Positions 9,109-18,709 of a stretch of 64,000 nucleotides of DNA are shown here, piece by piece (positions within the stretch are counted from its first letter, which is position 1; each line of letters begins with the position of its first letter). The notes under the pieces were generated by a model that saw only the letters and a list, made by a program, of their open reading frames with translations, had not been told where the DNA came from and made no database searches. Source of the stretch: Planctomycetota bacterium (GTDB lineage: Bacteria; Planctomycetota; Planctomycetia; Planctomycetales; Planctomycetaceae); contig QWPB01000184.1 of NCBI GenBank assembly GCA_003671275.1, positions 1 through 64,000 on the forward strand, read 5' to 3'. The translations under genes were made by a program, and so were the position numbers.

Positions 9109-10457
9109 TGCTTTCCCCTCCGCGTCGCCTCAGCAACACCCTCACTCATGTGTGGTGTTTTGATGCCCTTGGCTTCCAGGAATCGCTCCCATTCTCTCCA
9201 GAATCGATCCTCGGATCCCAATGTGCTCATCAACTGCTGATCGACGCTTACGACTTCTGGCGATTTTACGTCAGCTTTCACGAAGCATGCCCTCGCCGCA
9301 TGGATTGCTTGCTCTGCCTCAAGTGACCGTTCAGTCGCGAGGTCAAATGCCTCACTGGTTAGCCAGTTCCCCACTCCGCCCAAGCGAACGAAAGTTCGCT
9401 TCTGAAGTTCGATTCGACCTGACTGTCTGTCCAAATCTAAATCAAACCAAGCATCGTTATTCGCGTCGAAAAACGGCTCCGCCGAAGCAAGTACCAATGG
9501 GGAGTGAGTCGCAGCGATCAATTGAATCTCAGCGTTTTTGTGAATCCGTTGAATCATCTCCAGCAGCGATCGAAGGATTGTCCTCTGCCATCGCGGGTGC
9601 AGGTGGCATTCGATTTCATCGATGAGGAATACGACTCGGTTTGTGCGTGTTTCTCCGAGTTCCTTGGCAGCTTCCTTGTGCTTCAACCATGTCCAGACCA
9701 GCATGTATGCCAGTTGAGTGATTCGCTTAATGCCCGACGAAGCGTACAGGACTGGAATGGGTTTGCCAGGCCCAAATTGAACATATGGAACCATTCGGCT
9801 ATCGTCGATGGACATGACCGCAGCTTTGTTGACGCTGATCTGGTCCTCTTCTAAGGAACTCGGGGACAGTCTCTGCAGAACCGCATTCATGTTCCTTGCT
9901 TCAGGTGAATCAGAAGCAATCCAAAGAGCCAAATCGGCCAGCAATCCGTTGCAGACGCGGATTTCCCGCCCACCATCTTCAACTTTCAGTTCGTTCCATA
10001 CCTCACCGGCGGTAAACACGAATCCTGAGAGGCGATCCTGGATATCGACCTGGCCGCTCTTTTTCCAGTAATTCCTCGCCGGATCCCAGACTGAAAATCC
10101 TCCGTCCGCCTGAGCATAAATGACGAGGCCAGGGTTCAAGAGGCGACCCGATTTGCCCGTCCACGCTTGATCGCGGGGGACAAAGACGCTTTCGTAATTG
10201 ACGGGTTTGGATTTTGCCCCCACCCGAAACCCGATCTTTGCTTCTCGCTTCGGATTCGTCGGTTTCGCCATGTAGCCGCTATTCAACTTGGGATTCAGCT
10301 GCTGCGGCCATTTTCGAGTTAATGCCCACCAGATCGTGTCCAGCAGGAAGCTCTTTCCCAGTCCATTGTCCCCTGTGATTAAATTGAGACGAGTCCCGAA
10401 CTCCAGTTCCATAATCGGAGCCGGGCCAACGTTTTCCATCGAGAGTGAGTAGATCAT
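9105..10457 (-). CDS. AAA/RecF-like ATPase, PtuA-like, of a two-gene defence module
   Basis: 450 residues of ABC/RecF-type ATPase: Walker A GDNGLGKS (29-36), a signature-like segment ASSGIKR (239-245), Walker B VVFLIDE (275-281) followed by HLHPRWQ, and the switch His in ATHSP (H318). No Toprim nuclease domain follows, so it is not an OLD nuclease. The gene overlaps the downstream HNH gene by ATGA. This architecture, a stand-alone AAA_15/21-type ATPase plus HNH, is that of Septu. Start ATG 10457 has GGGAG about 10 bases upstream. Sampled 60-base lines at 9421 and 9601 have 27 and 29 G+C, against 40 in the sampled leuC line at 10801, supporting acquisition from another genome. Confidence 0.8.
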   Translation of the reverse strand: MIYSLSMENVGPAPIMELEFGTRLNLITGDNGLGKSFLLDTIWWALTRKWPQQLNPKLNSGYMAKPTNPKREAKIGFRVGAKSKPVNYESVFVPRDQAWTGKSGRLLNPGLVIYAQADGGFSVWDPARNYWKKSGQVDIQDRLSGFVFTAGEVWNELKVEDGGREIRVCNGLLADLALWIASDSPEARNMNAVLQRLSPSSLEEDQISVNKAAVMSIDDSRMVPYVQFGPGKPIPVLYASSGIKRITQLAYMLVWTWLKHKEAAKELGETRTNRVVFLIDEIECHLHPRWQRTILRSLLEMIQRIHKNAEIQLIAATHSPLVLASAEPFFDANNDAWFDLDLDRQSGRIELQKRTFVRLGGVGNWLTSEAFDLATERSLEAEQAIHAARACFVKADVKSPEVVSVDQQLMSTLGSEDRFWREWERFLEAKGIKTPHMSEGVAEATRRGKQ

Positions 10458-10487
10458 CCGTCTTCTCCCGAACTCACGTGACAGAAT

Positions 10488-11900
<1,413 letters not shown>

Positions 11901-12054
11901 CGCTTGCTACGGAACCGAAGGGAACCATTTTCCCGTCCGGACGTACCAGTATAGCAGACCGCCGCCCGGCGTCAGCCTGCCGAGGGGCTCGCACTCGCCA
12001 AGTGAGTCGGCAAAACCCGGAGTCTTTTCGGAAAGGTCTTCTGAAAAACCGCCT

Positions 12055-12110
12055 GGAATGTCTGTCCCACCGATCCGTGGTACCGACATTCCTGTCTGTC
12101 TGTGCGAACC
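12055..12110. repeat. Dispersed GGAATGTCTG hairpin repeat, copy A
   Basis: GGAATGTC (12055-12062) and GACATTCC (12085-12092) are inverted around an inner CCAC/GTGG pair, followed by TGTCTGTCTGTG. Copies B and C lie at 24874 and 62815. It is just past the kinase stop codon; on the minus strand a TTTTT run 6 bases beyond the stem suggests it could double as a weak terminator. Confidence 0.6.
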
Positions 12111-12132
12111 CAAGACAGAATCTGGTTCTGAT

Positions 12133-15100
12133 CTAAAAACCAGGGTTTCCGGGTTTCCCTGGGACCGGCTTCCTGCCCGGCCCGACGGGGATCGGCGGAA
12201 CGGTGGATTGGAATACCACCGGAACGGGCCCCACAGACTCCGTTGGTGCCCCAATTTCCTGGAGGGCGGCGCGGCACTCGGGCACTAGCGCAAAGTGCGA
12301 TGCGGCCAGCTCATTCAATACTGTCGGCGACGTGGGAAGCACGGTCTCGCTGGGCCCGGACAAAGCGTGCAACTCATGTCCCGGTCCCCAGCCTGCGGCC
12401 CAATCCGTCTCAAATACCTGTGCCGCAGCAACTCCTCGCAGCTGGAGGTAGGTCTTGATCGACTGTGAATATCCATTTTCATCCCCCCACCAGTGAACCA
12501 GTGACGAATCGGTTTCCAGATTCATCACGGCCGTTCCGTGAAAGACCGTGCAACGAGACAGCATCTGGACGGCTGCCATTCCCGGGGGTTCCACCCAGAG
12601 ACTGGCCTGCCCACTGAAGAGTGTGCATCGGTCCATAAAAACTGTTGACCCGCTTGATCCGCTTCCGATGCGAATCACAGCCCCGGCGGGGGCCGCCAAG
12701 ATGGACCGGCGGATATTCAGAAGCGTCTCTTCCGCAGCGAGCTGAATCAGATGCCGCCCCCCGGTAATCACCGAAAGATCGACCAGCAATTGCGGGGGGG
12801 CGTGTCCCTGAGAAGGGATGCATTCAATGGCAGCTGTCGTTCCGTCCTGAGCTTCGACCCGGCTATGGATGATCGCCGCCAGCCCCCCCGACATCCTGAG
12901 AAAACGTTCTGGATAGACCCGACTCGTACTCGTCGGCATGCGAAAATTTCCATTGCGCAATGTCAACTGACCATCTTCCACATCAAACCAGGCGGGAGGC
13001 CGTTTGGCATTGGGCTCCGTCTCAAATCCCGGCTGAAGCGTCAGCGGTGTCTCATCCGATTGCTCGAAAATCACCTGAACACGTTTCTGTCGGACCAGCA
13101 CCGGCTCAATCGTCCGCAACCCGGATCCAAAGGCCACCACGGTGCTACCGTCCGGACATTCGGAGCTGTTCAAGAACCGGTTGAACTGAGCCCCCTTTTT
13201 CAAGTCAAAGCGAATCTCGCGACCCGCGTGAGGAGACTCCAATGACGTGGGGAGTTGTGGTGCGGAGGCGAAGGCCTGCAGGTGCTGCAGCAATGAATGC
13301 GATGGTACGGGAATCGACGGGAGTGTCGCCCCATTCGAAAGTTCCGCCCCCAGTACAGAGTCCAGGGGAGCCAGAGCCGTTCGAATCTGAGCCGGGTCCA
13401 GTTCGACAATGTTAGAGCCCAAACTCCGAAAATCGCACATCGGATCCACCAGGGATCGGGGCGCAGGGAGCGATTGCCAGAACTGGTTCCACTGTTCATC
13501 GGACTCGACGTACACCGGATCGGGACGCCCTTCCACCTGCAGTGCCGCCCAGCGTGGCCAGCCGACCAGCGTTGTGCGATCCGCCTTCCATTGCACCTGA
13601 GCGGGCAGAACCAGCCCCTGAGCTTCCGGCAGTCGTTGCCAGCCCTGAAACGAGATCGCGGCGGCTGGCTCGGAGTTCTGTGGCAAATGGATCAGTCGAC
13701 TTTGGATCATGGTCAATCCAATGGTCGGGGGACTCTTGCCGTGATGCATGCAATGCACCATGCCGCGTACCGAAAGCCCGGTCGACTTCACCCAGGTGAC
13801 CGTTCGGTTGTCCTGCGTCGCGTCTTGTGATTCGACTTGCACGAGGGGCCCCTGCGACAGCAACAGTCCATTCCCGATCGCCACACAGGACTGCGCCCCC
13901 CGCAATTCGATCACCGGGGCCTGGCTCGCCGTCCGCAATAACACATCTTCTAACAGGCAGCGGGCTCCCGCTTCCGCCAGAATGGCTGGCGATTCTCCCA
14001 GACTACGGTTCGTCAACGTTCCACTCCGCAGGGCCAGCTGGCCCTTTTGGACGATGAGACCCGGCTGATTCCAATCCGCATCGAATACCAGATGTACTCG
14101 CTCTAACGAAATGGCCCCCTGGGCCACCGTCAGCGGGCTGCTGCCCGCCTGGGACGACCAATGCAGTATGGCCCCGCTGACTGCCGGGCCCCGCAACACC
14201 AGCCGGGCCGGCCAAGTCTGAATGTGCCCCACTTCGTGCGGACCAACATCGGCAAACTCAATCACACTGTCACTGCCAGCTGCAGCCAGCGCGGACTCCA
14301 GGGTCGCGAACTCGCCCGCTAAGGGAGCGGCCCGACGGACAACGATCACGTTCTCACCCGCGACGGCAGTTCGCCGAGCAGCCCAGACCCACCCTGGCAG
14401 TTCGCCACCCCCTGGGCCAGGCACTGGAATCACACCCGCAAAGGGAGTCTGGTCGACCCCCGCAGCCATCGGATCATTCACGGGAACCGGGATCTTTGAA
14501 ACGGTCATCGGACCCGGATGCAGATCGACCGGCGTGGGCTCGGGTGTTTCTGGGGGCTTCGGATTCGCATCGTGGGCGACTGTGTTTTGCGGATCAAAGG
14601 CATTTCCATCTCCGCCGGTTGCCTGTTGATACGGGTTCTGGTCCGCCGGCTGAACTCCACTTTCCCCTGGGAATTGAGAGACAATCAGTGCGACAACCGC
14701 CACGACACCCAGCACCAGCCCTGCCAGTTTGATGATCTGCGAATTCCCCGAACGACTGGGCGCGTCGGGCAGCAGTTCGGGACGGTCGATACGTCCCGGC
14801 AATACCCGTTCAGGCTTCGCCTTGCGAGTGGGGAACTCCGTTACGGGTTCCAGACGCTGAGCATTGCGAGGCGGAAGTTCTTCAATCGAGGTGGAGCGCC
14901 CCCGCCGGGGAACAGTGGCGGGTGATGAAATCACCTCAGCGGTCGCCGCCTGGTCCTGAGGGATCAGGCGATCCATTGCTCCCGCGCGACGGGCCTCTGC
15001 AGCTTCCGGCTTGAGTAGAGTCCCCGCACCCGGCGGGGCGGGATACGGCGAGTCCTCGGCCTCGGATGCTGCCTGTGTCCCCAGTTTCAGCAGATGGTCC

Positions 15101-15990
15101 GCCGAAAAATCACTCCGCAGCAGTGTCGGCGAGCCCAAGTCGACAAGCAGCTCCGCAGGGGTCTGATACCGATCCTCGGGCTTCTTGGCCATCATCCGGC
15201 GCATCACCGCGGAGAGTCCCTCAGGAACGCCTTCATTAAGTATCCGAGGATCGGGAACTGGTTGAAAAGCGTGAGCCCGGAGCTTGTTCACCATGTCCCC
15301 CTCCGGAAAGGGAGGACGCCCCGTCAGCAAGTGGTACCACGTACATCCCAGTGAATAAATGTCGCTGCGGATGTCCGCTGCCTTACTGTCGCGAGCCTGT
15401 TCCGGCGACATATAATCGACAGTCCCGACGGTTGTCCCCGCGCGGGTAATCCGGGAATCGAAATCCTCTTCCATCATGCGGGCCAGCCCCATATCGGCCA
15501 GCTTGACCACCCCGTCCACTTCACGAATCATCAGGTTCGACGGTTTGATGTCGCGATGAACGACCTGTCGCTCATACGCATGCTGCAAGGCGATGGTTGC
15601 TTGACGAATGATCTCAAGCGACCTCCGGGGAGGCAATACCCCGCGTTTGCGCAACAGTTCATAGGCATCCTTTCCATCGACATACTCCATGGCGATGTAG
15701 AGATGTCCGCTGATTTCCCCGGATTCATACACCGAGACAATATTGGGGTGCTCCATGTGAGCCCCCGTCTGTCCTTCGGCTCGAAACCTTTTGACCAGGA
15801 CCGGATCGCTGGCCTTCTCGGGAGGCAAGACCTTAATGGCCACGGTCCGCTTCTGGTTCTGGTCAATGGCCAGATAGACCGTCCCCATCCCTCCGGCACC
15901 GATCTTCTTCTGAAGGGCATACTTGCCCAGCGTCTGAAGCTCTCCGAGGTCGTTGGCACTCTCTGGCGAGGGAACCCCTTCACTGGCCAT
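12133..15990 (-). CDS. Membrane Ser/Thr protein kinase with giant extracytoplasmic domain
   Basis: 1,285 residues from the ATG at 15990. Numbered from the upstream in-frame GTG at 15999 (subtract 3 for this start), residues about 27-290 form a Hanks-type kinase: GAGGMG loop, K56 in AIKV, catalytic HRDIKPSN (H148-D150), and a metal loop reading DMG where most kinases have DFG. A Pro/Arg-rich linker leads to one transmembrane helix near 421-441 (KLAGLVLGVVAVVALIV). The remaining 850 residues are outside and contain many short beta-strand segments of the kind GxLxLRNGNF, suggesting a pectate-lyase-like right-handed beta-helix. No PASTA repeats. The bulky exterior may sense or bind a wall or matrix component; ligand unknown. 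It follows the pilus-type operon but is separated from it by a strong terminator. Confidence 0.88.
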   Translation of the reverse strand: MASEGVPSPESANDLGELQTLGKYALQKKIGAGGMGTVYLAIDQNQKRTVAIKVLPPEKASDPVLVKRFRAEGQTGAHMEHPNIVSVYESGEISGHLYIAMEYVDGKDAYELLRKRGVLPPRRSLEIIRQATIALQHAYERQVVHRDIKPSNLMIREVDGVVKLADMGLARMMEEDFDSRITRAGTTVGTVDYMSPEQARDSKAADIRSDIYSLGCTWYHLLTGRPPFPEGDMVNKLRAHAFQPVPDPRILNEGVPEGLSAVMRRMMAKKPEDRYQTPAELLVDLGSPTLLRSDFSADHLLKLGTQAASEAEDSPYPAPPGAGTLLKPEAAEARRAGAMDRLIPQDQAATAEVISSPATVPRRGRSTSIEELPPRNAQRLEPVTEFPTRKAKPERVLPGRIDRPELLPDAPSRSGNSQIIKLAGLVLGVVAVVALIVSQFPGESGVQPADQNPYQQATGGDGNAFDPQNTVAHDANPKPPETPEPTPVDLHPGPMTVSKIPVPVNDPMAAGVDQTPFAGVIPVPGPGGGELPGWVWAARRTAVAGENVIVVRRAAPLAGEFATLESALAAAGSDSVIEFADVGPHEVGHIQTWPARLVLRGPAVSGAILHWSSQAGSSPLTVAQGAISLERVHLVFDADWNQPGLIVQKGQLALRSGTLTNRSLGESPAILAEAGARCLLEDVLLRTASQAPVIELRGAQSCVAIGNGLLLSQGPLVQVESQDATQDNRTVTWVKSTGLSVRGMVHCMHHGKSPPTIGLTMIQSRLIHLPQNSEPAAAISFQGWQRLPEAQGLVLPAQVQWKADRTTLVGWPRWAALQVEGRPDPVYVESDEQWNQFWQSLPAPRSLVDPMCDFRSLGSNIVELDPAQIRTALAPLDSVLGAELSNGATLPSIPVPSHSLLQHLQAFASAPQLPTSLESPHAGREIRFDLKKGAQFNRFLNSSECPDGSTVVAFGSGLRTIEPVLVRQKRVQVIFEQSDETPLTLQPGFETEPNAKRPPAWFDVEDGQLTLRNGNFRMPTSTSRVYPERFLRMSGGLAAIIHSRVEAQDGTTAAIECIPSQGHAPPQLLVDLSVITGGRHLIQLAAEETLLNIRRSILAAPAGAVIRIGSGSSGSTVFMDRCTLFSGQASLWVEPPGMAAVQMLSRCTVFHGTAVMNLETDSSLVHWWGDENGYSQSIKTYLQLRGVAAAQVFETDWAAGWGPGHELHALSGPSETVLPTSPTVLNELAASHFALVPECRAALQEIGAPTESVGPVPVVFQSTVPPIPVGPGRKPVPGKPGNPGF

Positions 15991-16094
15991 CCGAACCACT
16001 CGTTGAGGTTACGGTGCCCCGAACACGGGGAAGTGAAATCAGCAACTGGCTGACTATACCTTGGGAAATCAATGCGAGTCAAAATACAGTATCG

Positions 16095-16134
16095 GGAAAA
16101 GACACAGGCGAACCGTATCGAGGGTTCGCCTGTG
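16095..16134 (-). terminator. Rho-independent terminator of the PilM-type operon
   Basis: Perfect 12-bp stem CACAGGCGAACC (16103-16114) / GGTTCGCCTGTG (16123-16134) with an 8-base loop. On the minus strand the stem is followed by TCTTTTCC. It lies 45 bases past the stop of the gene ending at 16180. Confidence 0.88.
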
Positions 16135-16179
16135 GGCATGACTCACAATGCGGAATGCCAACCAGGGGATTATCGCGAA

Positions 16180-18600
16180 TCAGGGATTGCGGCCCCGACT
16201 GCTACGAGCCCCACCGGAAGATGCACCACCCGGCGCGGACGGAGGGGCGTGCCCCGCTCCCCCACCCGGAGGCATCTCCCCCGGCGGACCGCCGGGGAAT
16301 CCCCCCGCAGCCAACGGATTCGCACGTTTCTTACGGGACGACTTCTTACCGCCACCCGACCCGTACATATCGCTACCCGACATCATTTCGCCGTACATCG
16401 ACGAATCTGACATCAACGGATCGTAACCCATGCCCCCCGCAGCGGCTTGTCCCACGTTTTCATACGCCTTGTTCTGGACGGTCTGTCGATCGGCCAGTTT
16501 CTTCTGCTCTTCCGACTGCCGCACCGGATCCAGAATTGTCAACTCGCCCGTCGCGGCCTGCGCCACCAGAACTTCCTCCGGCAAAAGAGCCTCTCCGCGG
16601 GAACCACCGGGCATCTTCAGGTCCTTATGCAAGGCCCTGTCCAGCAGAGCCACATCGGGACGGGCATCGACGAACACATCTTTCGAGTTGAACTCGTAGT
16701 CCGCCTTTTCCTCGTTGGTCATCTTGGCCGCATCGATCACTCGCGTCTTTGTCTTACCCGCAATGTATGACCCGGGATAGAGATCCAGGTCGGCATTGAC
16801 CGTGGTCCCCTTCTGGGTATCCCACTGGTAGACGGTCAAGGCGGTGCGGCCCCGTTGCGGGTCCACATCCTTGACGAAGTAATGCACGTCCCGCTCAATG
16901 GTGACCGCCGGGGTGGTCTGACTCCATTCAGTCAGAAAGGTTTCCGCTTCCACCACCGAAGTTTCACCATTGGCTTCCGATGCATTGCGACCGAAATTCG
17001 GGTTATTGAGCTTCAACTGCACACGGTAGCGGTAGGTCTTGCCAGGCTTCACATCAAAGTCGATATAGCGAAACAGCAGCAGTTCTCCACTGACCGTGAT
17101 GGTCTTCCGAATGTATTCGGCCAGCGACTTGTTCTGCTCGTCCTTGTCATCGGTTGTCAGAATTCGAGCCATCATGTCTTCTTGACGCTCCGGTGCGGCT
17201 CCCCGCTTGCCCCCGACACCGGGACGAACACCCGGCATGGACATTCCCATTCCGGGCATCATGGAAGAACTAGACATCGAGCCGGAGTTGTACATTCCCC
17301 CGCTGCCATATCCGGAAGAGTCCATTCCCATGCCCCCGTACGGGTCGCCCCCGAACACCGAAGCCTGAAGGGACCGAGAGTCCATCATCCGCTTGGCAAA
17401 TCCGCCCTTTTCCACCTTGGGCTTCGTCAGTTTGTCGATTTCTTTCTTCTTCTCCCGAGCCACCTCCAGAAGCTTGGCATTCAGCTCCACTTCCTGCTGA
17501 ATGTCCGCATCGTTCAATTCGAAGTCGTCGATCCGCGGGTGAGAAGCGTGTTTCTTCCACAGCCCCATCACGCGGGTTGGCAGCGGCATCGTGATCACGC
17601 TGTTCGTCACACTACCCGCCACCACATCCGGCTCGGGGCCGATGGTCTGATCGAGGACATCATTGGCAGCCTGCAAATCGACCAAGGCCCATTCACTCCA
17701 GGTATCCGCCCCGGCATCGACCTGCTCCTGCCGCTCCATGTTGAAATCGATCAAGTCAAAGTTCTGGGCGGCGTTCTGCCAAGTCTTGGCCCCCATCGCT
17801 TCCTGGTACTTGGTGATCTGGGCCCGCAGAGGGAACACCGCGCGAACACTGGCATAGAAATAACCCTGTCCAGCCCGATTGGCCGAGGTCATCCCCATCT
17901 CGCCTTCCATACCCGACTCGCCGATCGGATATTCCCCTGTGTATCCCGGATAGGTTCCCGTATCAGAGACGATCGTACCCGCGCCAACGGCTCCCGGAAG
18001 ACTCGCCCCGGGCAGTCCAGATCCCGGAAGCCCCGATCCTGGCAGGCCAGATCCATCCGGAGCAGCCCCAGCTCCGCGAATTGCGAATTCATCGTCCGCA
18101 CCGTCACCCTTGTCCTTGACCGCCAGTGCTCCGTCTTTGCCAGCTGCACCTTCCGTCTCTTCGGGGTTAAGCTCTTCCGTGGCGGATGGATCAGACAGGA
18201 TCTCGATCAGCACCTTTCCGCCATCGACAATGGGATCTTCCAGTGCCAGCAAATCCGGCTTGCGCAGTGGTTCGCGCCCCTGCCAGGGAGAGGTCACAAA
18301 CCGAGTGGACAGTGGGAAGTGCTCTGCCAAAATCGGCTGACGCAGATTTTCTTCCACGATCTGCTTGGGAACATTCTGCGGAGTCAGCAGGTAGGAGGCC
18401 CTCTCATCCTGGGGCCAATCGTGCCCTTCGAGAGCTTGCTTGCCGGACTGGACGCTACTGGTGATTTCCTGGGGCGTCCCCTGGTAGGAGGACCAGCGTC
18501 CCCCCAGCCCGGCAAAATAGAGCGCCATCACAGCCGACACGCCGAACACGACTTTCTCGCCGTGATCTACGAAAAACGATTTTGCGTTGAACTTGGCCAT
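16180..18600 (-). CDS. Large membrane-anchored protein of a PilM-type operon
   Basis: 806 residues. A single N-terminal membrane anchor (VVFGVSAVMALYFAGLGG) follows MAKFNAKSFFVDHGEK, so nearly all of the protein is extracytoplasmic. Visible features are a GSGLPGSGLPG-type repeat, a second Gly/Met/Ser-rich stretch (GGMYNSGSMSSSSMMPGMG), a beta-rich region with KPGKTYRYRVQLKLNNPNFGRN and a Gly/Pro-rich end. No family is recognised; it may replace PilP-like outer components of a type IV pilus or type II secretion platform, inferred only from position. The frame is open upstream to 18942, but ATG at 18600 has AGGTG 7 bases before it and starts the membrane anchor; the upstream extension is antisense-like composition overlapping the previous gene. 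Last gene before the terminator. Confidence 0.85.
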   Translation of the reverse strand: MAKFNAKSFFVDHGEKVVFGVSAVMALYFAGLGGRWSSYQGTPQEITSSVQSGKQALEGHDWPQDERASYLLTPQNVPKQIVEENLRQPILAEHFPLSTRFVTSPWQGREPLRKPDLLALEDPIVDGGKVLIEILSDPSATEELNPEETEGAAGKDGALAVKDKGDGADDEFAIRGAGAAPDGSGLPGSGLPGSGLPGASLPGAVGAGTIVSDTGTYPGYTGEYPIGESGMEGEMGMTSANRAGQGYFYASVRAVFPLRAQITKYQEAMGAKTWQNAAQNFDLIDFNMERQEQVDAGADTWSEWALVDLQAANDVLDQTIGPEPDVVAGSVTNSVITMPLPTRVMGLWKKHASHPRIDDFELNDADIQQEVELNAKLLEVAREKKKEIDKLTKPKVEKGGFAKRMMDSRSLQASVFGGDPYGGMGMDSSGYGSGGMYNSGSMSSSSMMPGMGMSMPGVRPGVGGKRGAAPERQEDMMARILTTDDKDEQNKSLAEYIRKTITVSGELLLFRYIDFDVKPGKTYRYRVQLKLNNPNFGRNASEANGETSVVEAETFLTEWSQTTPAVTIERDVHYFVKDVDPQRGRTALTVYQWDTQKGTTVNADLDLYPGSYIAGKTKTRVIDAAKMTNEEKADYEFNSKDVFVDARPDVALLDRALHKDLKMPGGSRGEALLPEEVLVAQAATGELTILDPVRQSEEQKKLADRQTVQNKAYENVGQAAAGGMGYDPLMSDSSMYGEMMSGSDMYGSGGGKKSSRKKRANPLAAGGFPGGPPGEMPPGGGAGHAPPSAPGGASSGGARSSRGRNP

Positions 18601-18709
18601 AAGACACCTCGATTCGATCGCTGCTCTGGTTGAGTCTAGCTGTACTGTGGGATGCCGAATATGTCGAAAGAGTTCCCGGTTCTTCCATCGACATTCATGG
18701 TTTGCAAAT

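Noticed and set aside
9105-10457. OLD-family nuclease or SbcC/RecN identity for the ATPase
   Set aside because: No C-terminal Toprim domain (OLD), no long coiled coil (SbcC/RecN), and length is too short; the overlapping HNH partner fits better with a Septu-like system.
16855-18633. 592-codon open frame on the plus strand
   Set aside because: Antisense to the large pilus-type gene; no ribosome binding site, no recognisable family; long because of codon bias in GC-rich DNA.
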